Below are positions 8,189 to 16,685 of a stretch of DNA of 50,585 nucleotides, piece after piece. The stretch comes from a bacterium c-19 (lineage in GTDB: Bacteria > Bacillota_I > Bacilli_A > Erysipelotrichales > Erysipelotrichaceae), in NCBI GenBank assembly GCA_009917405.1, contig QZED01000009.1, positions 1-50,585 of the forward strand. The letters are read 5' to 3'. A program made the position numbers and the translations under genes. Each line of letters opens with the position of its first letter. The stretch's first letter is position 1. A model generated the notes under the pieces. That model was not told the DNA's origin. It worked only from the letters and a program-made list of their open reading frames with translations, and made no database searches.

Positions 8189-9217
8189 TTATTTATAAAG
8201 TCTGCTTTCAAAAGCATCTGCCCACAGATCAGTTTTTAATTGCTCGTAATAGGCTCCGCCGTAGCGCTTTAATTCCTCGTATAACGGTTGAATCAAACGA
8301 ATTTGTGCATCTGTTTTTTGATTGATCATATCTTCACAACATGCCCAAGCAATTAATGTAAAATACGCATCCTGCGCATTATCGATCACATCATCTCCAA
8401 GCTGTTTTTCAATAAATTCACGCTGTTGAACGATTGTTTCCTGCGAATCATTTCCAAAATGAGAATCGCTTAACATCACGGCACCTGTGATGATTACGGC
8501 AACTGCGGTAACACCCGCAATGATTTGAGTAAATGTAAAATGAAGCATCCGCCTCGGTGAAATCATTGCGGCAGGCTCTTTACAACATTCATAAAATTGT
8601 CTCGTCAATACACTTGCGACAAGCGCATCGAATTCACGAAAGGTTAATGTGATTCCCTGTACTTTCTCATATTCATCCAGTGCTTGTTTTAAACAAGTTC
8701 TGCCGTAGGACAGTCTGCTCTTTACCGTGCCGACCGGTATTTCCAGTATTTCTGCAATTTCTTTTACGCTGAACTGTTCCAAATAAAACAGTGTTATAAT
8801 CGCAGCTTGAGAGGGCGGAAGTTTAGCTATCAATGATTCTAAAACTTCTTTATCGCTTGTAAAATTTGTCAACCGTTCAGGTGTGAACTCTATTCTTTCT
8901 TCCTGTATTGAATTGATCAGCGGTTCATCTTCAAAATCAATTGTAGTATGTTTATTCTTGCGAAAGATTTTCTTACATTTAGAAAGTACGATTTTATAAA
9001 GCCATGCTTTAAAATAAGCATTTTCTTTTAATGTATGGATTGATCGATGAACTTCAATAAAGGTGTCTTGTACCGCATCTTTCGCATCTGCTTCATTACG
9101 ACACAGCTTATTCGCAAAGAAATACGCCAGCTTATAAAATTCATTATATAATTGTTCAAAGGCACCTTCTTCATGTTTTTTTACTGCTTCGATTAATTTA
9201 CAGGTTTCTTCTTTCAC
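8189..9217 (-). CDS. ECF-type RNA polymerase sigma factor with C-terminal membrane anchor and outer domain
   Basis: The first ~185 residues are a normal ECF sigma factor: region 2 at about 15-90 (with DAVQDTFIEVHRSI), and region 4 at about 130-180 with a clear helix-turn-helix (FSVKEIAEILEIPVGTVKSR). Unlike ordinary ECF factors (about 170-190 residues) it goes on: a linker with two cysteines, a hydrophobic segment at about 230-250 and some 90 further residues that should lie outside the membrane. I favour the GTG at 9217, ten bases after AAGGG; a TTG at 9226 is too close to that site. No separate anti-sigma gene is adjacent, so the appended part may perform that role. The large surface protein gene lies just downstream on the same strand and is a possible target. 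Confidence 0.85.
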   Translation of the reverse strand: MKEETCKLIEAVKKHEEGAFEQLYNEFYKLAYFFANKLCRNEADAKDAVQDTFIEVHRSIHTLKENAYFKAWLYKIVLSKCKKIFRKNKHTTIDFEDEPLINSIQEERIEFTPERLTNFTSDKEVLESLIAKLPPSQAAIITLFYLEQFSVKEIAEILEIPVGTVKSRLSYGRTCLKQALDEYEKVQGITLTFREFDALVASVLTRQFYECCKEPAAMISPRRMLHFTFTQIIAGVTAVAVIITGAVMLSDSHFGNDSQETIVQQREFIEKQLGDDVIDNAQDAYFTLIAWACCEDMINQKTDAQIRLIQPLYEELKRYGGAYYEQLKTDLWADAFESRLYK

Positions 9218-9241
9218 ATCAATCAATCCCTTCTTTTTTTA

Positions 9242-9270
9242 ATCATATTGTTTATTTTTATCATTGTCAA
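9242..9270 (-). promoter_or_regulatory. Housekeeping-type promoter of the sigma factor gene
   Basis: TTGACA (9270-9265), 17-base spacer, TATGAT (9247-9242) on the minus strand, 25 bases before the start codon. The gene is thus probably transcribed by the main sigma factor. Confidence 0.75.
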
Positions 9271-9335
9271 TATTTATTTCTCTTTTTTGTGTTTTTATTA
9301 ATATTTAAATAATGAAGAAATAAATACAAAAGAAA

Positions 9336-9370
9336 CAAAAAAAGCTTTGAAAACAATGTATCAAAGCTTT
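9336..9370 (-). terminator. Terminator of map
   Basis: AAAGCTTTGA and TCAAAGCTTT (9341-9350 and 9361-9370) form a 10-bp stem around a 10-base loop. On the minus strand it continues into TTTTG, directly after the map stop codon. Confidence 0.8.
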
Positions 9371-9384
9371 ATCTTTAATAAGTC

Positions 9385-10254
9385 TTATGCCGAAAGTATT
9401 TCAATATCGTGTTCGCGGATGAGAATCATATTTTCCCATTGTGCGCTCAGACTTCCGTCTTCACTGTAGGAGGTCCAGCCGTTATCCGCATCGATATATA
9501 AATGCCAGTCACCCGCATTGATCATCGGCTCTACCGTGATAATCATTCCCGGTGTCAAAACCATTCCGGTATTTTTAATTCCTACATGAGATACAATCGG
9601 ATCTTCGTGGAATTCTTTACCTACGCCATGACCTGCATAATCTCGTACTACACTGTAGCCGTTTTTATGTGCATGCTCAACAATCGCAGCTCCGATATCG
9701 CCGACACATCCCCACGGTTTAATCGCTTTGATGCCGATTTCCATGCATTCTTTCGTCACTTCGACAAGACGCTTGGCTTCCTCACTGACATTGCCGATCA
9801 TAAACATGCGGCTGGCATCGGAAAAATACCCATGATAGATCGTCGAAACATCTACATTGACAATATCGCCATCCTGTAATATTACATCGGGATCAGGTAT
9901 TCCGTGACACACCTCATCATTCACACTTGTACAGCAGCTTTTAGGGAATCCCTCATAGCCGAGTGGAGCCGGAATTGCGCCGTGCGAGACAGTGTATTCA
10001 TAAACCAGCTTATCAATATCTTCCGTACTCATACCGGCACGAATATGCTGCGCAACATAGTCTAAGACACCGTTGTTTATTTGTGCGCTTTTTTTGATTT
10101 CAACGATTTCTTTCGGATTTTTGATTAATTCACGATGCGGCATATGATAGCCTTTTATTTTCATCATTTGATATTTTTCATCGAATTTTTCATGACATTG
10201 CTTGTATTTCTTTCCACTGCCGCACCAACACAGTGTATTGCGTTTTATTTCCAT
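9385..10254 (-). CDS. map: Methionine aminopeptidase, type I, with N-terminal SEC-C zinc motif
   Basis: A 289-residue enzyme that removes the initiator methionine from nascent proteins. Residues 5-20 carry a SEC-C motif (NTLCWCGSGKKYKQCH), thought to help ribosome binding. The catalytic domain follows with metal ligands recognisable in DIVNVDVSTIYHGYFSD, in the AGHGVGKEFHEDP stretch and in ITVEPM. I chose the ATG at 10254, which has AGAGGA six bases upstream and begins just before the SEC-C motif; an upstream extension of 25 codons lacks a site. Monocistronic, with a clear terminator. Confidence 0.93.
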   Translation of the reverse strand: MEIKRNTLCWCGSGKKYKQCHEKFDEKYQMMKIKGYHMPHRELIKNPKEIVEIKKSAQINNGVLDYVAQHIRAGMSTEDIDKLVYEYTVSHGAIPAPLGYEGFPKSCCTSVNDEVCHGIPDPDVILQDGDIVNVDVSTIYHGYFSDASRMFMIGNVSEEAKRLVEVTKECMEIGIKAIKPWGCVGDIGAAIVEHAHKNGYSVVRDYAGHGVGKEFHEDPIVSHVGIKNTGMVLTPGMIITVEPMINAGDWHLYIDADNGWTSYSEDGSLSAQWENMILIREHDIEILSA

Positions 10255-10382
10255 TTCATATCCTCTCATTCTTTTGTATAGTATAGCATGATTTTTATGA
10301 TATTTCACGTACACGATTACAGTTTTCATACGAAAGGACTGTTATTTTCATAAAAAATCCGTTATAATATTGATTGAGTTAC

Positions 10383-10471
10383 GGAGACGTATCGAAGTGG
10401 CTGTAACGAGACTGATTCGAAATCAGTTGACGTGAAAGCGTCCGTGGGTTCGAATCCCACCGTCTCCGCCA
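10383..10471 (+). tRNA. tRNA-Ser (anticodon CGA)
   Basis: An 89-base type II tRNA with encoded CCA. The acceptor stem GGAGACG (10383-10389) pairs with CGTCTCC (10461-10467), with G as discriminator. The anticodon stem ACTGA/TCAGT encloses loop TTCGAAA, giving anticodon CGA (reads UCG). There is a long variable arm GACGTGAAAGCGTC and T-loop TTCGAAT. A TATAAT at 10363-10368 serves as its -10 element. Confidence 0.96.
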
Positions 10472-10598
10472 AAGTGATAAATATCGCAGATTCATACCAT
10501 ATCTAAAAGATGCGGTATGAATTTGCCCTATAAATATCTGTTATTGCGTATGGTCCTTCGACCATCGAAACATGACAATCGCAGCTCTTTTTCTAACT

Positions 10599-10620
10599 GC
10601 CTCTCAAAGAGGCTTTTTTA
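10599..10620 (+). terminator. Intrinsic terminator after tRNA-Ser
   Basis: GCCTCT and AGAGGC around CAA, followed by TTTTTTA on the + strand. It lies 130 bases beyond the tRNA and probably ends that transcript. Confidence 0.75.
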
Positions 10621-10797
10621 TTGTTTACTTCTTTGGTACATTCGTGAGCTAACTTCAAATTCTTTCATACTCGTTTAAGCAGTCGGTTAGTTCTCTTGAC
10701 AATATCCCCTTTTCTAACAAACGATTCTCACATACAATAAACAATTAACCGCGGTAAATACTTCTCAAAAACACTTAAATCATTCATATCAAAACGA

Positions 10798-10892
10798 TTT
10801 GCCGATCTGACGTGCGCCGTCGATTAAAAAATCTTATTAGAATCCGATTTTAAATGATCTTCAATAAGCGATTCTATCTTTCTATATAGCAT
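10798..10892 (-). pseudogene. Remnant of an AAA-type ATPase (DUF4143-like), N-terminal fragment with frameshift
   Basis: An ATG at 10892 follows a good GAGGGA site and encodes MLYRKIESLIEDHL, continuing KSDSNKIF before a TAA at the T-run 10826-10831. Adding one base to that run restores LIDGARQIGKS, the Walker A phrase typical of the many 'AAA family ATPase, DUF4143' proteins. Six bases later a stop follows and no further ATPase sequence is recognisable, so the gene lost its frame and most of its body. The functional call rests on the short but characteristic phrase. The rest of 10621-10797 and 10893-11048 shows no gene. Confidence 0.65.
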
Positions 10893-10967
10893 TAAAATCC
10901 CTCTTTTAAAAATTTTCAAATGCATTTATAGCGCAATAATAATGACACTTCTATGATAAACCGCGAT

Positions 10968-11017
10968 ATATTTTATGACATTTTAACTATAAATCATTGT
11001 ATATTTCATGACATTTC
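10968..11017. repeat. Pair of 17-base direct repeats
   Basis: ATATTTTATGACATTTT at 10968 and ATATTTCATGACATTTC at 11001 match at 15 of 17 positions and are 33 bases apart. They lie in gene-free DNA between the ATPase remnant and the tRNA relic. They may be leftovers of a mobile element or binding sites; no function can be assigned. Confidence 0.35.
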
Positions 11018-11048
11018 AAACAAAAGCAATGAAACTATAAAAATAATT

Positions 11049-11090
11049 AACGTAAAGTGACCTTGGGTTTGAATCACACTGCCTTTGCCA
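11049..11090 (+). pseudogene. Degenerate copy of the tRNA-Ser 3' half
   Basis: These 42 bases align with the 3' end of the nearby tRNA-Ser (10429-10471), including the T-loop and the terminal CCA, with 32 identical positions by hand count and one gap. The T-stem no longer pairs and no 5' half is present, so it cannot be a working tRNA. It could mark one end of a lost element that once integrated in the tRNA 3' end, or be a decayed tandem tRNA. Confidence 0.6.
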
Positions 11091-11127
11091 TATTGTTCAT
11101 TGAGTCTTGAGTAAGGCTTTTTGATTA

Positions 11128-11174
11128 TAAAAAAAGCCTTTAATTTCATATTTCACATACTACTCTTAAAGGCT
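11128..11174 (-). terminator. Terminator of the ABC exporter operon
   Basis: On the minus strand AGCCTTTAA (11174-11166) pairs with TTAAAGGCT (11143-11135), followed by TTTTTTATAATC. The 60 bases up to the permease stop codon hold nothing else. Confidence 0.8.
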
Positions 11175-11235
11175 GATATACAATGTTTGACCTCTTAAAA
11201 ACTAAATTACGTAATTTTTGTCCAATCCTTTCGAC

Positions 11236-13578
11236 CTATTCTCCGCTTAACAATGCTTTCGGAGTTATTCGCTTGATTCTCAGTGACATTATACAAATAA
11301 TCACAAAAGTGAAAATGATTAATCCGACACCGAACACGATAATCAATCCGACCGGAATTTCAAACATACATTTTACAATACCGACATTACTTAAAAACAA
11401 GGATGCCAACGGGTTTATCAGATAGGAATTGATAATCAGACCGATCACACAGGAACAGATCACCACTGGCATGAAACTCAACGCTGTTTGTAATACGAGC
11501 TGCCCTGTTGTAAAGCCTAATGCTTTCATAATTCCGTATTCATACTGTTTTTGATTCAATAAAGTACGAACAAGTAAATACAGCACTAACAACACGATCA
11601 AACTGCCCAACAATACGATCGCAACCACAATGAAACTCATTAACGCAACATAGACACCGCTTGTGGCGTCAATCACCGTATCGATATTTACCGATGCTTT
11701 CACGTGTTCATGAAAGGTATTTCGCACATCTTCATTAAAAGCATCAATATCAGTTCCCGGTTTTAAATTCAAATAATAGCTTGCTTCGGCAAGCTTACCC
11801 ATTCGCTCATAGCCTTGTCTTGTTAAAAAACAATCCTTACCTAAATTATTAGCAATCTGAGAATAACCACTTACAATATAAGACGCCTCTTTGCCGTCAG
11901 TGCTGAAAGTAATTTCATCACCGATTTTAATTCCCTGATCTTTCGCATATTTAATCGCAACAGCAGTTTCGTTTTTATAACGAGGAAGCCTGCCTTCTAC
12001 ACAAACCATTTGATTATTCAGATCATTGAAACCATCGGTAATCGTAACTACCAGTGATACCCCGTTCACATGACGCAGGGATCCGGAATGAAATAAATAG
12101 CTTTTTTCAACGCGCGGATCCTGTTGAAAATAATCTTTTAATTCAGCTTCCGTTTCCGTATCGATACTGATACTGGAATCCGCTGTCTCTCCTGCGACCA
12201 TATCAATCATCGGCGTAATGTCTAAAATAACATTTTTTAGCATAACGGCAGTAAACGCCGACACCAGTGTCAACATTACCGTCGTTATACACACAATAAT
12301 ATTCTGTTTTGCCTGTACTGTCGCTGTTTTTAAAGATAAACACGGCAATAACGGCATGCGTGAATTTGAGAGCGGTACATGATTCTTACGGAAATTATGA
12401 ATCGGAATTCCTTGCCGTAGCGCTCGAATTGCTTCATAGCGTTTTATACGATGTACGGATAAATACACAGCGATAACCACAATTGAGGTAATAAAGGCAA
12501 TCGTTATTAGGAACGGGAGCGGTAAAAAACGCATATGATAAGGAATGCCTGTTTGTGAAATCATCATTTCATTAACTGACGGAAACAGGCTATAAGTCAA
12601 TAAGGCACCAAACGCACTGCTTAATACACTGAGCAACATCATCTGAAACATATATGCCAGGATAATCTGACGGCTTTGATATCCGATCGCCTTTAAAATA
12701 CCAAGCTTTTTCATATTTTCTTGAATATCCGTGATGACATTCGCAATGATGACAATCATCACAATTAACAATACAATAAATGCCATAGCACTTAAGATTG
12801 CGGCAGCGATCATCTGTGAAATATAGCGAGAGGAAGAAACCAACTGATAAGAACCGCTGATCATTTGCAAATTCGGATATTGCTCGGAAAATAATTCACT
12901 TATTCGTGTTTCCACAATCTCTCCGGCTTGTTTATCATGTAAACGCACCGATACAAATGTCGATTCGGGCAGTTGCTTATCTTTTATATCTTGATATAAC
13001 TCACTGTCTAACGCCAAAATCATCACCATACAGTTGTGGGAACCATTCATGATGTGATTCGTATACCCGGCAATCGGAAATGTAAGCACCTGATCACCGA
13101 TAATGACTTCAAAATCATTGCCGAGCTTTAGTTTTTCATCATTTGCATAAAGTATCGGTAAATAGATACCTTCAACTCCTTGCTTTTTTTCAATCAACTC
13201 ACTTTTTCCGATACTGCGTGAAAATGCAGTTTTTTCATCCATAAACATAAGATTTGTACTGATGGAACCGCCGTTATATTGAAATGTCCCGAAAGTCAAT
13301 AAACCATCGTCCATACGATATTCACTGATGTCAGGATCTTCTTTCAATGCTGTATCCAAGAACTCTCGCATCTTTGAATCATTACTGCTTATTGCCATCG
13401 TCACATGTTCACTGTGCAGTCTGTCGTGCTGGGTATCAAAATTATTTTTATAATCTCCAGCTAAAATCAGCCATATATTCATCATGCAGGCAGCTGCGAT
13501 AATTAAGGTGATAATTACGATTGTCTGTTTTTTGCGTTTGCGGATATTGCTTGCCGCAAGCATTGCATATTTTCTCAT
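11236..13578 (-). CDS. ABC transporter permease, FtsX/MacB type
   Basis: A 780-residue membrane protein with one N-terminal membrane helix (about 15-37) followed by a large outer domain. A first FtsX block of about three helices lies near 260-385, a further helix near 435 begins a second outer domain, and a second FtsX block spans about 645-770. The phrases KKLGILKAIGYQ and EYGIMKALGF are typical of the cytoplasmic loops of this family. Such permeases pair with a LolD/MacB-like ATPase and commonly export lipids or peptides or give antibiotic-peptide resistance. The ATG at 13578 follows GGGGTGG and starts one base after the ATPase stop codon, so the two are translated together. Substrate unknown. 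Confidence 0.9.
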   Translation of the reverse strand: MRKYAMLAASNIRKRKKQTIVIITLIIAAACMMNIWLILAGDYKNNFDTQHDRLHSEHVTMAISSNDSKMREFLDTALKEDPDISEYRMDDGLLTFGTFQYNGGSISTNLMFMDEKTAFSRSIGKSELIEKKQGVEGIYLPILYANDEKLKLGNDFEVIIGDQVLTFPIAGYTNHIMNGSHNCMVMILALDSELYQDIKDKQLPESTFVSVRLHDKQAGEIVETRISELFSEQYPNLQMISGSYQLVSSSRYISQMIAAAILSAMAFIVLLIVMIVIIANVITDIQENMKKLGILKAIGYQSRQIILAYMFQMMLLSVLSSAFGALLTYSLFPSVNEMMISQTGIPYHMRFLPLPFLITIAFITSIVVIAVYLSVHRIKRYEAIRALRQGIPIHNFRKNHVPLSNSRMPLLPCLSLKTATVQAKQNIIVCITTVMLTLVSAFTAVMLKNVILDITPMIDMVAGETADSSISIDTETEAELKDYFQQDPRVEKSYLFHSGSLRHVNGVSLVVTITDGFNDLNNQMVCVEGRLPRYKNETAVAIKYAKDQGIKIGDEITFSTDGKEASYIVSGYSQIANNLGKDCFLTRQGYERMGKLAEASYYLNLKPGTDIDAFNEDVRNTFHEHVKASVNIDTVIDATSGVYVALMSFIVVAIVLLGSLIVLLVLYLLVRTLLNQKQYEYGIMKALGFTTGQLVLQTALSFMPVVICSCVIGLIINSYLINPLASLFLSNVGIVKCMFEIPVGLIIVFGVGLIIFTFVIICIMSLRIKRITPKALLSGE

Positions 13579-13579
13579 A

Positions 13580-14335
13580 CTACCACCCCATATCATTTAA
13601 AAAGGCTGTAAGCTGTTCACGACGTCTTCCTGATTCTTCATAGTCTTTAAGCTGACATTCTCCCAAAACAATGCCGTCTTTCAGATATAGAATCCGATTG
13701 CCACGTAATGCCGACTGAATATCATGAGTCACCATCACAATGCTTTGTCCCTGTCGATGAAATTCACTCAATGTATCCAATACCTCTGTTCCGGTTTTGG
13801 AATTTAAGGCGCCTGTCGGTTCATCCGCAAACAATATCTGCGGGTGATTGATCAATGCTCTGACGATTCCGACACGCTGTGCTTCTCCGCCGGAAATTTG
13901 TGTCGGAAATTTCGCCTGCGTTGCCTCATCAATCCCGACGGCTTCAAATAAGCTTTCGGCTTTTTTCATCAATGCCTTACGATCCTTTGTGACAAGCAAG
14001 CCTGCCATCAAAACATTATCCATAATGCTCATGGAATCCATTAAATAAATCTGTTGAAACACAAAACCGCAATGCTTACGGCGAAATACTGCCAGTTCAT
14101 CGGCACTATAATCACTGATACAATGATTCTGAAAATGAATCGTCCCCAGTGTCGGTGTATCCATACCGGATAATGCATATAAAAGCGTCGATTTCCCGGC
14201 TCCACTCGCTCCCATAATAATTGTGAAATCTCCTTGATACAGTTCTAAATCAATATTTTTTAATACATGCTGAATCGTTCCTTTATTGGAAAAGGATTTG
14301 CTTAACTTTTCGGTTTGAATGATTATAGGTTTCAT
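13580..14335 (-). CDS. ABC transporter ATP-binding protein (LolD/MacB/BceA type)
   Basis: A 251-residue ATPase with Walker A GASGAGKST near residue 42, Q-loop in CGFVFQQIYLM, signature ISGGEAQRVGIVRALI, Walker B ILFADEPTGALN and switch histidine in VMVTHD. The ADEPTGALNSKTG phrase is typical of ATPases serving FtsX-type permeases. The start at 14335 has AAGGAGG five bases upstream; an earlier ATG six codons up lacks a site. It drives the permease encoded immediately downstream. Upstream lies the gene of a sensor kinase, suggesting a self-contained sensing and export unit. Confidence 0.93.
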   Translation of the reverse strand: MKPIIIQTEKLSKSFSNKGTIQHVLKNIDLELYQGDFTIIMGASGAGKSTLLYALSGMDTPTLGTIHFQNHCISDYSADELAVFRRKHCGFVFQQIYLMDSMSIMDNVLMAGLLVTKDRKALMKKAESLFEAVGIDEATQAKFPTQISGGEAQRVGIVRALINHPQILFADEPTGALNSKTGTEVLDTLSEFHRQGQSIVMVTHDIQSALRGNRILYLKDGIVLGECQLKDYEESGRRREQLTAFLNDMGW

Positions 14336-14391
14336 AAAAGCCTCCTTATACACTTTTATTTTATTAAAATAAATATTAAATGGCTTTAGCA

Positions 14392-14411
14392 GTTTCTTAA
14401 ATTTTCCTTAA
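14392..14411 (-). promoter_or_regulatory. 11-base-spaced direct repeat, possible response-regulator site before the ABC genes
   Basis: On the minus strand TTAAGGAAA (from 14411) and TTAAGAAAC (from 14400) lie exactly 11 bases apart, about 60-75 bases before the ATPase start. One-turn direct repeats are the usual binding pattern of OmpR/PhoB regulators such as the one encoded upstream. This is an inference from spacing and context. Confidence 0.4.
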
Positions 14412-14506
14412 TTTTGATATAAGAAAATTAATAAACAAAACCTCAGACAACATCCTCTGTTTTTTAATCAAGCATTTTTTTAAATTATAATTTGATCAAT
14501 GGTCCT

Positions 14507-15766
14507 TCAGTCGCAAAGTTTTAAAAATATGTTCACCAAAAGACCGTGTTCCCCATTTTCCACGCTGCATGCCCCCTGCATCATTTTCATTAAATAATCT
14601 GTGATATAGAGTCCCAGACCTGCCCCTTCCATCGCTTCGGTATGCTCACCTCTTACATATTTTTCTTTAATATGCAATATTTCCTGTTCACTGACACCGC
14701 CGCCGAAATCCTCAATTGATATGATCAAATATTGATCGGAAAGAGTATGTGTAACAAGAATTGTTGTATCTGCGTATTTATATGAATTAGCAAAAATATT
14801 ATCAAACACCTGCTGCAAACGCAATAAATCCGCACAAACGACACACTCCGGCAGTGAAGATAATTCCGCCTTATGCTGATAATCGGCATTTTCCAGCAGC
14901 TTAAAAATCTCACTGCTTTTACAGTCAGTGACAGTTACCGATAAGGCTTCTAATTCTTCCAATGATGAAGTAAATAAATCATTGACCAACCTATCAATCT
15001 GATCACTTTTCTGCATAATTTGATGATAGGTAGCTTTATTTTTTTCATTGTCGCTTAATGCAGCACCTACCTCTGATGCTGCTTTGATACTGGCTAACGG
15101 TGTCTTAATATCATGGGAAAGCTTCGCAATTAATTCTTTTTTACTTTCATTGGCTTTCGCTTCGGCAATACGCGCTTGTTTAATCTCATAACGCATTAGA
15201 TCAAATGCTTCACTGAATGCACCGAACGCATTCTTGCGGTCCATCGTCAGCGGAATATCTAAATCTCCGTAAGCCACTCGCTTCGCAAATGCCAGCATTT
15301 GTGAAAACGGCAAGATAATTGTTCGCTGTAAATAACTAAAGTAAATTACGGCAATAATACTTTGAATGATAATCATGATCAATACGATGGAAACCATTGT
15401 CTGCAACTGAGTTTGATACTGTTGATTCAGGCGGTTGGAAACAATCAGCTTTCCCTGTATTTGATCATCTATCTCAATATCGAGAATCGTATCCTGATTG
15501 TGAATCGCTTCATTGATTGTGGTACTTACAGAGGGATCGCTTTGATAGCGAACATTGCCATTTTGATCAATCACACTGTATTCCTGATTCGTATGATTGA
15601 CATGATCATCTAAAGCGTTCCAGTCGTTTTTTACTTCCCAAAGGATTTCATTGACTGTCACCGTATCGGTACTTAATTCGCTTCCCTGATCAAATAGAGT
15701 GACAAGACATACAATCTCGATTGTTAATACAAGCAGATACAGCCAAACAATTCCTTTGCTTTTCAT
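14507..15766 (-). CDS. Sensor histidine kinase
   Basis: A 419-residue membrane kinase with membrane helices at about 7-24 and 123-145 flanking an outer domain of ~100 residues. A HAMP-like linker (about 150-200) follows, then the H-box LSHDIKTPLAS with the phosphorylated His near 218. The N-box NIFANSYKYAD, G1 EDFGGGVS and G2 GAGLGLYITDYL complete the ATPase domain. The ATG at 15766 overlaps the response regulator stop by four bases (ATGA), which settles the start. The sizeable outer domain differs from the short-looped BceS-type kinases usually paired with peptide exporters. It presumably responds to an extracellular compound and controls the ABC genes downstream; the signal is unknown. Confidence 0.93.
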   Translation of the reverse strand: MKSKGIVWLYLLVLTIEIVCLVTLFDQGSELSTDTVTVNEILWEVKNDWNALDDHVNHTNQEYSVIDQNGNVRYQSDPSVSTTINEAIHNQDTILDIEIDDQIQGKLIVSNRLNQQYQTQLQTMVSIVLIMIIIQSIIAVIYFSYLQRTIILPFSQMLAFAKRVAYGDLDIPLTMDRKNAFGAFSEAFDLMRYEIKQARIAEAKANESKKELIAKLSHDIKTPLASIKAASEVGAALSDNEKNKATYHQIMQKSDQIDRLVNDLFTSSLEELEALSVTVTDCKSSEIFKLLENADYQHKAELSSLPECVVCADLLRLQQVFDNIFANSYKYADTTILVTHTLSDQYLIISIEDFGGGVSEQEILHIKEKYVRGEHTEAMEGAGLGLYITDYLMKMMQGACSVENGEHGLLVNIFLKLCD

Positions 15767-16443
15767 AAAACGGCTCCGCTGAATTGATAACCTTCGCCCC
15801 ATTTTGTTATGATATATTTCGGATGAGAAGGATCTTTTTCAATCACTTGCCGCAGCTTACGGATATGGACATTTAGGGTTCCATCTGTAGTATATTTATC
15901 TTTCCACACCTGTTCGAATAATTCCTGTTTGGTAATCGGCTGATTCGCTCTTTCCATCAAGTACACTAACAAACGATATTCCAGCGCCGTAAGATGCTGT
16001 AGCTGATTTTCCACGTATACTTGATGAGTGGTAAAATCAACATGCAGATGTTCATCACGATATGCATTTTCCTGCGACTTACCATACCGTTTTAATACTG
16101 CCTTTACCTTTGCCGACAATACGCTGAGTGAATAAGGCTTTTGAATATAGTCATCTCCGCCGATATTTAATGCGATTACCTGATCATCATCGCTTGTACG
16201 TGCCGAAATAAAAATAATCGGTACCTGCGTAATTGTTCTTAATTCCTTACAGAGCGCAAAACCGCTGCTGTTACCGAGATTAATATCCAACAAAATGAGC
16301 TGCGTGCTGTGCTGCTTAAAAAAATCACGGCAACTTTGTGCATCATATACTACTGCGGTGTTCACTTCAAAAAGATTCAAATATTCTCGAGTGCTATCTG
16401 CCAACAGCTTTTCATCATCCACAATCAGACAATCGTATTTCAT
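15763..16443 (-). CDS. Response regulator, OmpR/PhoB family
   Basis: A 226-residue two-domain regulator. The receiver domain (about 1-115) has acidic residues DDE at 9-11, phosphoacceptor Asp53 in ILLDINLG and the conserved Lys in IQKPYS. The C-terminal winged helix (about 130-225) contains LTALEYRLLVYL and DGTLNVHIRKLRQVIE. AAGGAG precedes the ATG at 16443. It is the first gene of the regulator-kinase-ATPase-permease series and is divergent from galU. Confidence 0.94.
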   Translation of the reverse strand: MKYDCLIVDDEKLLADSTREYLNLFEVNTAVVYDAQSCRDFFKQHSTQLILLDINLGNSSGFALCKELRTITQVPIIFISARTSDDDQVIALNIGGDDYIQKPYSLSVLSAKVKAVLKRYGKSQENAYRDEHLHVDFTTHQVYVENQLQHLTALEYRLLVYLMERANQPITKQELFEQVWKDKYTTDGTLNVHIRKLRQVIEKDPSHPKYIITKWGEGYQFSGAVL

Positions 16444-16632
16444 AGGCGGCTCCTTTTCATAAGCTTCTGCTTTTTAAGAATCATCAGCGAATAATTACTT
16501 ATATTATAGAGGTTCTTATACATAAACTCAATGAAAATGTCATTGCTTTTATTTTCAGTTCACAATCGCAAAATGTTTTTACAATGATCATTCGATATGC
16601 ATGCTTTTCTATTATTATCCGCATTCTCTCAT

Positions 16633-16660
16633 TTTGCTTTCCCTTATTTTGTGATACAAT
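16633..16660 (+). promoter_or_regulatory. Promoter of galU
   Basis: A -10 TACAAT (16655-16660) preceded by a weak -35 TTTGCT (16633-16638) with a 16-base spacer. The galU start codon follows 25 bases later with GAGG between. The rest of the 240-base gap to the regulator gene is AT-rich without a gene. Confidence 0.5.
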
Positions 16661-16685
16661 ATGATTAATAAAGTGAGGATACAAT

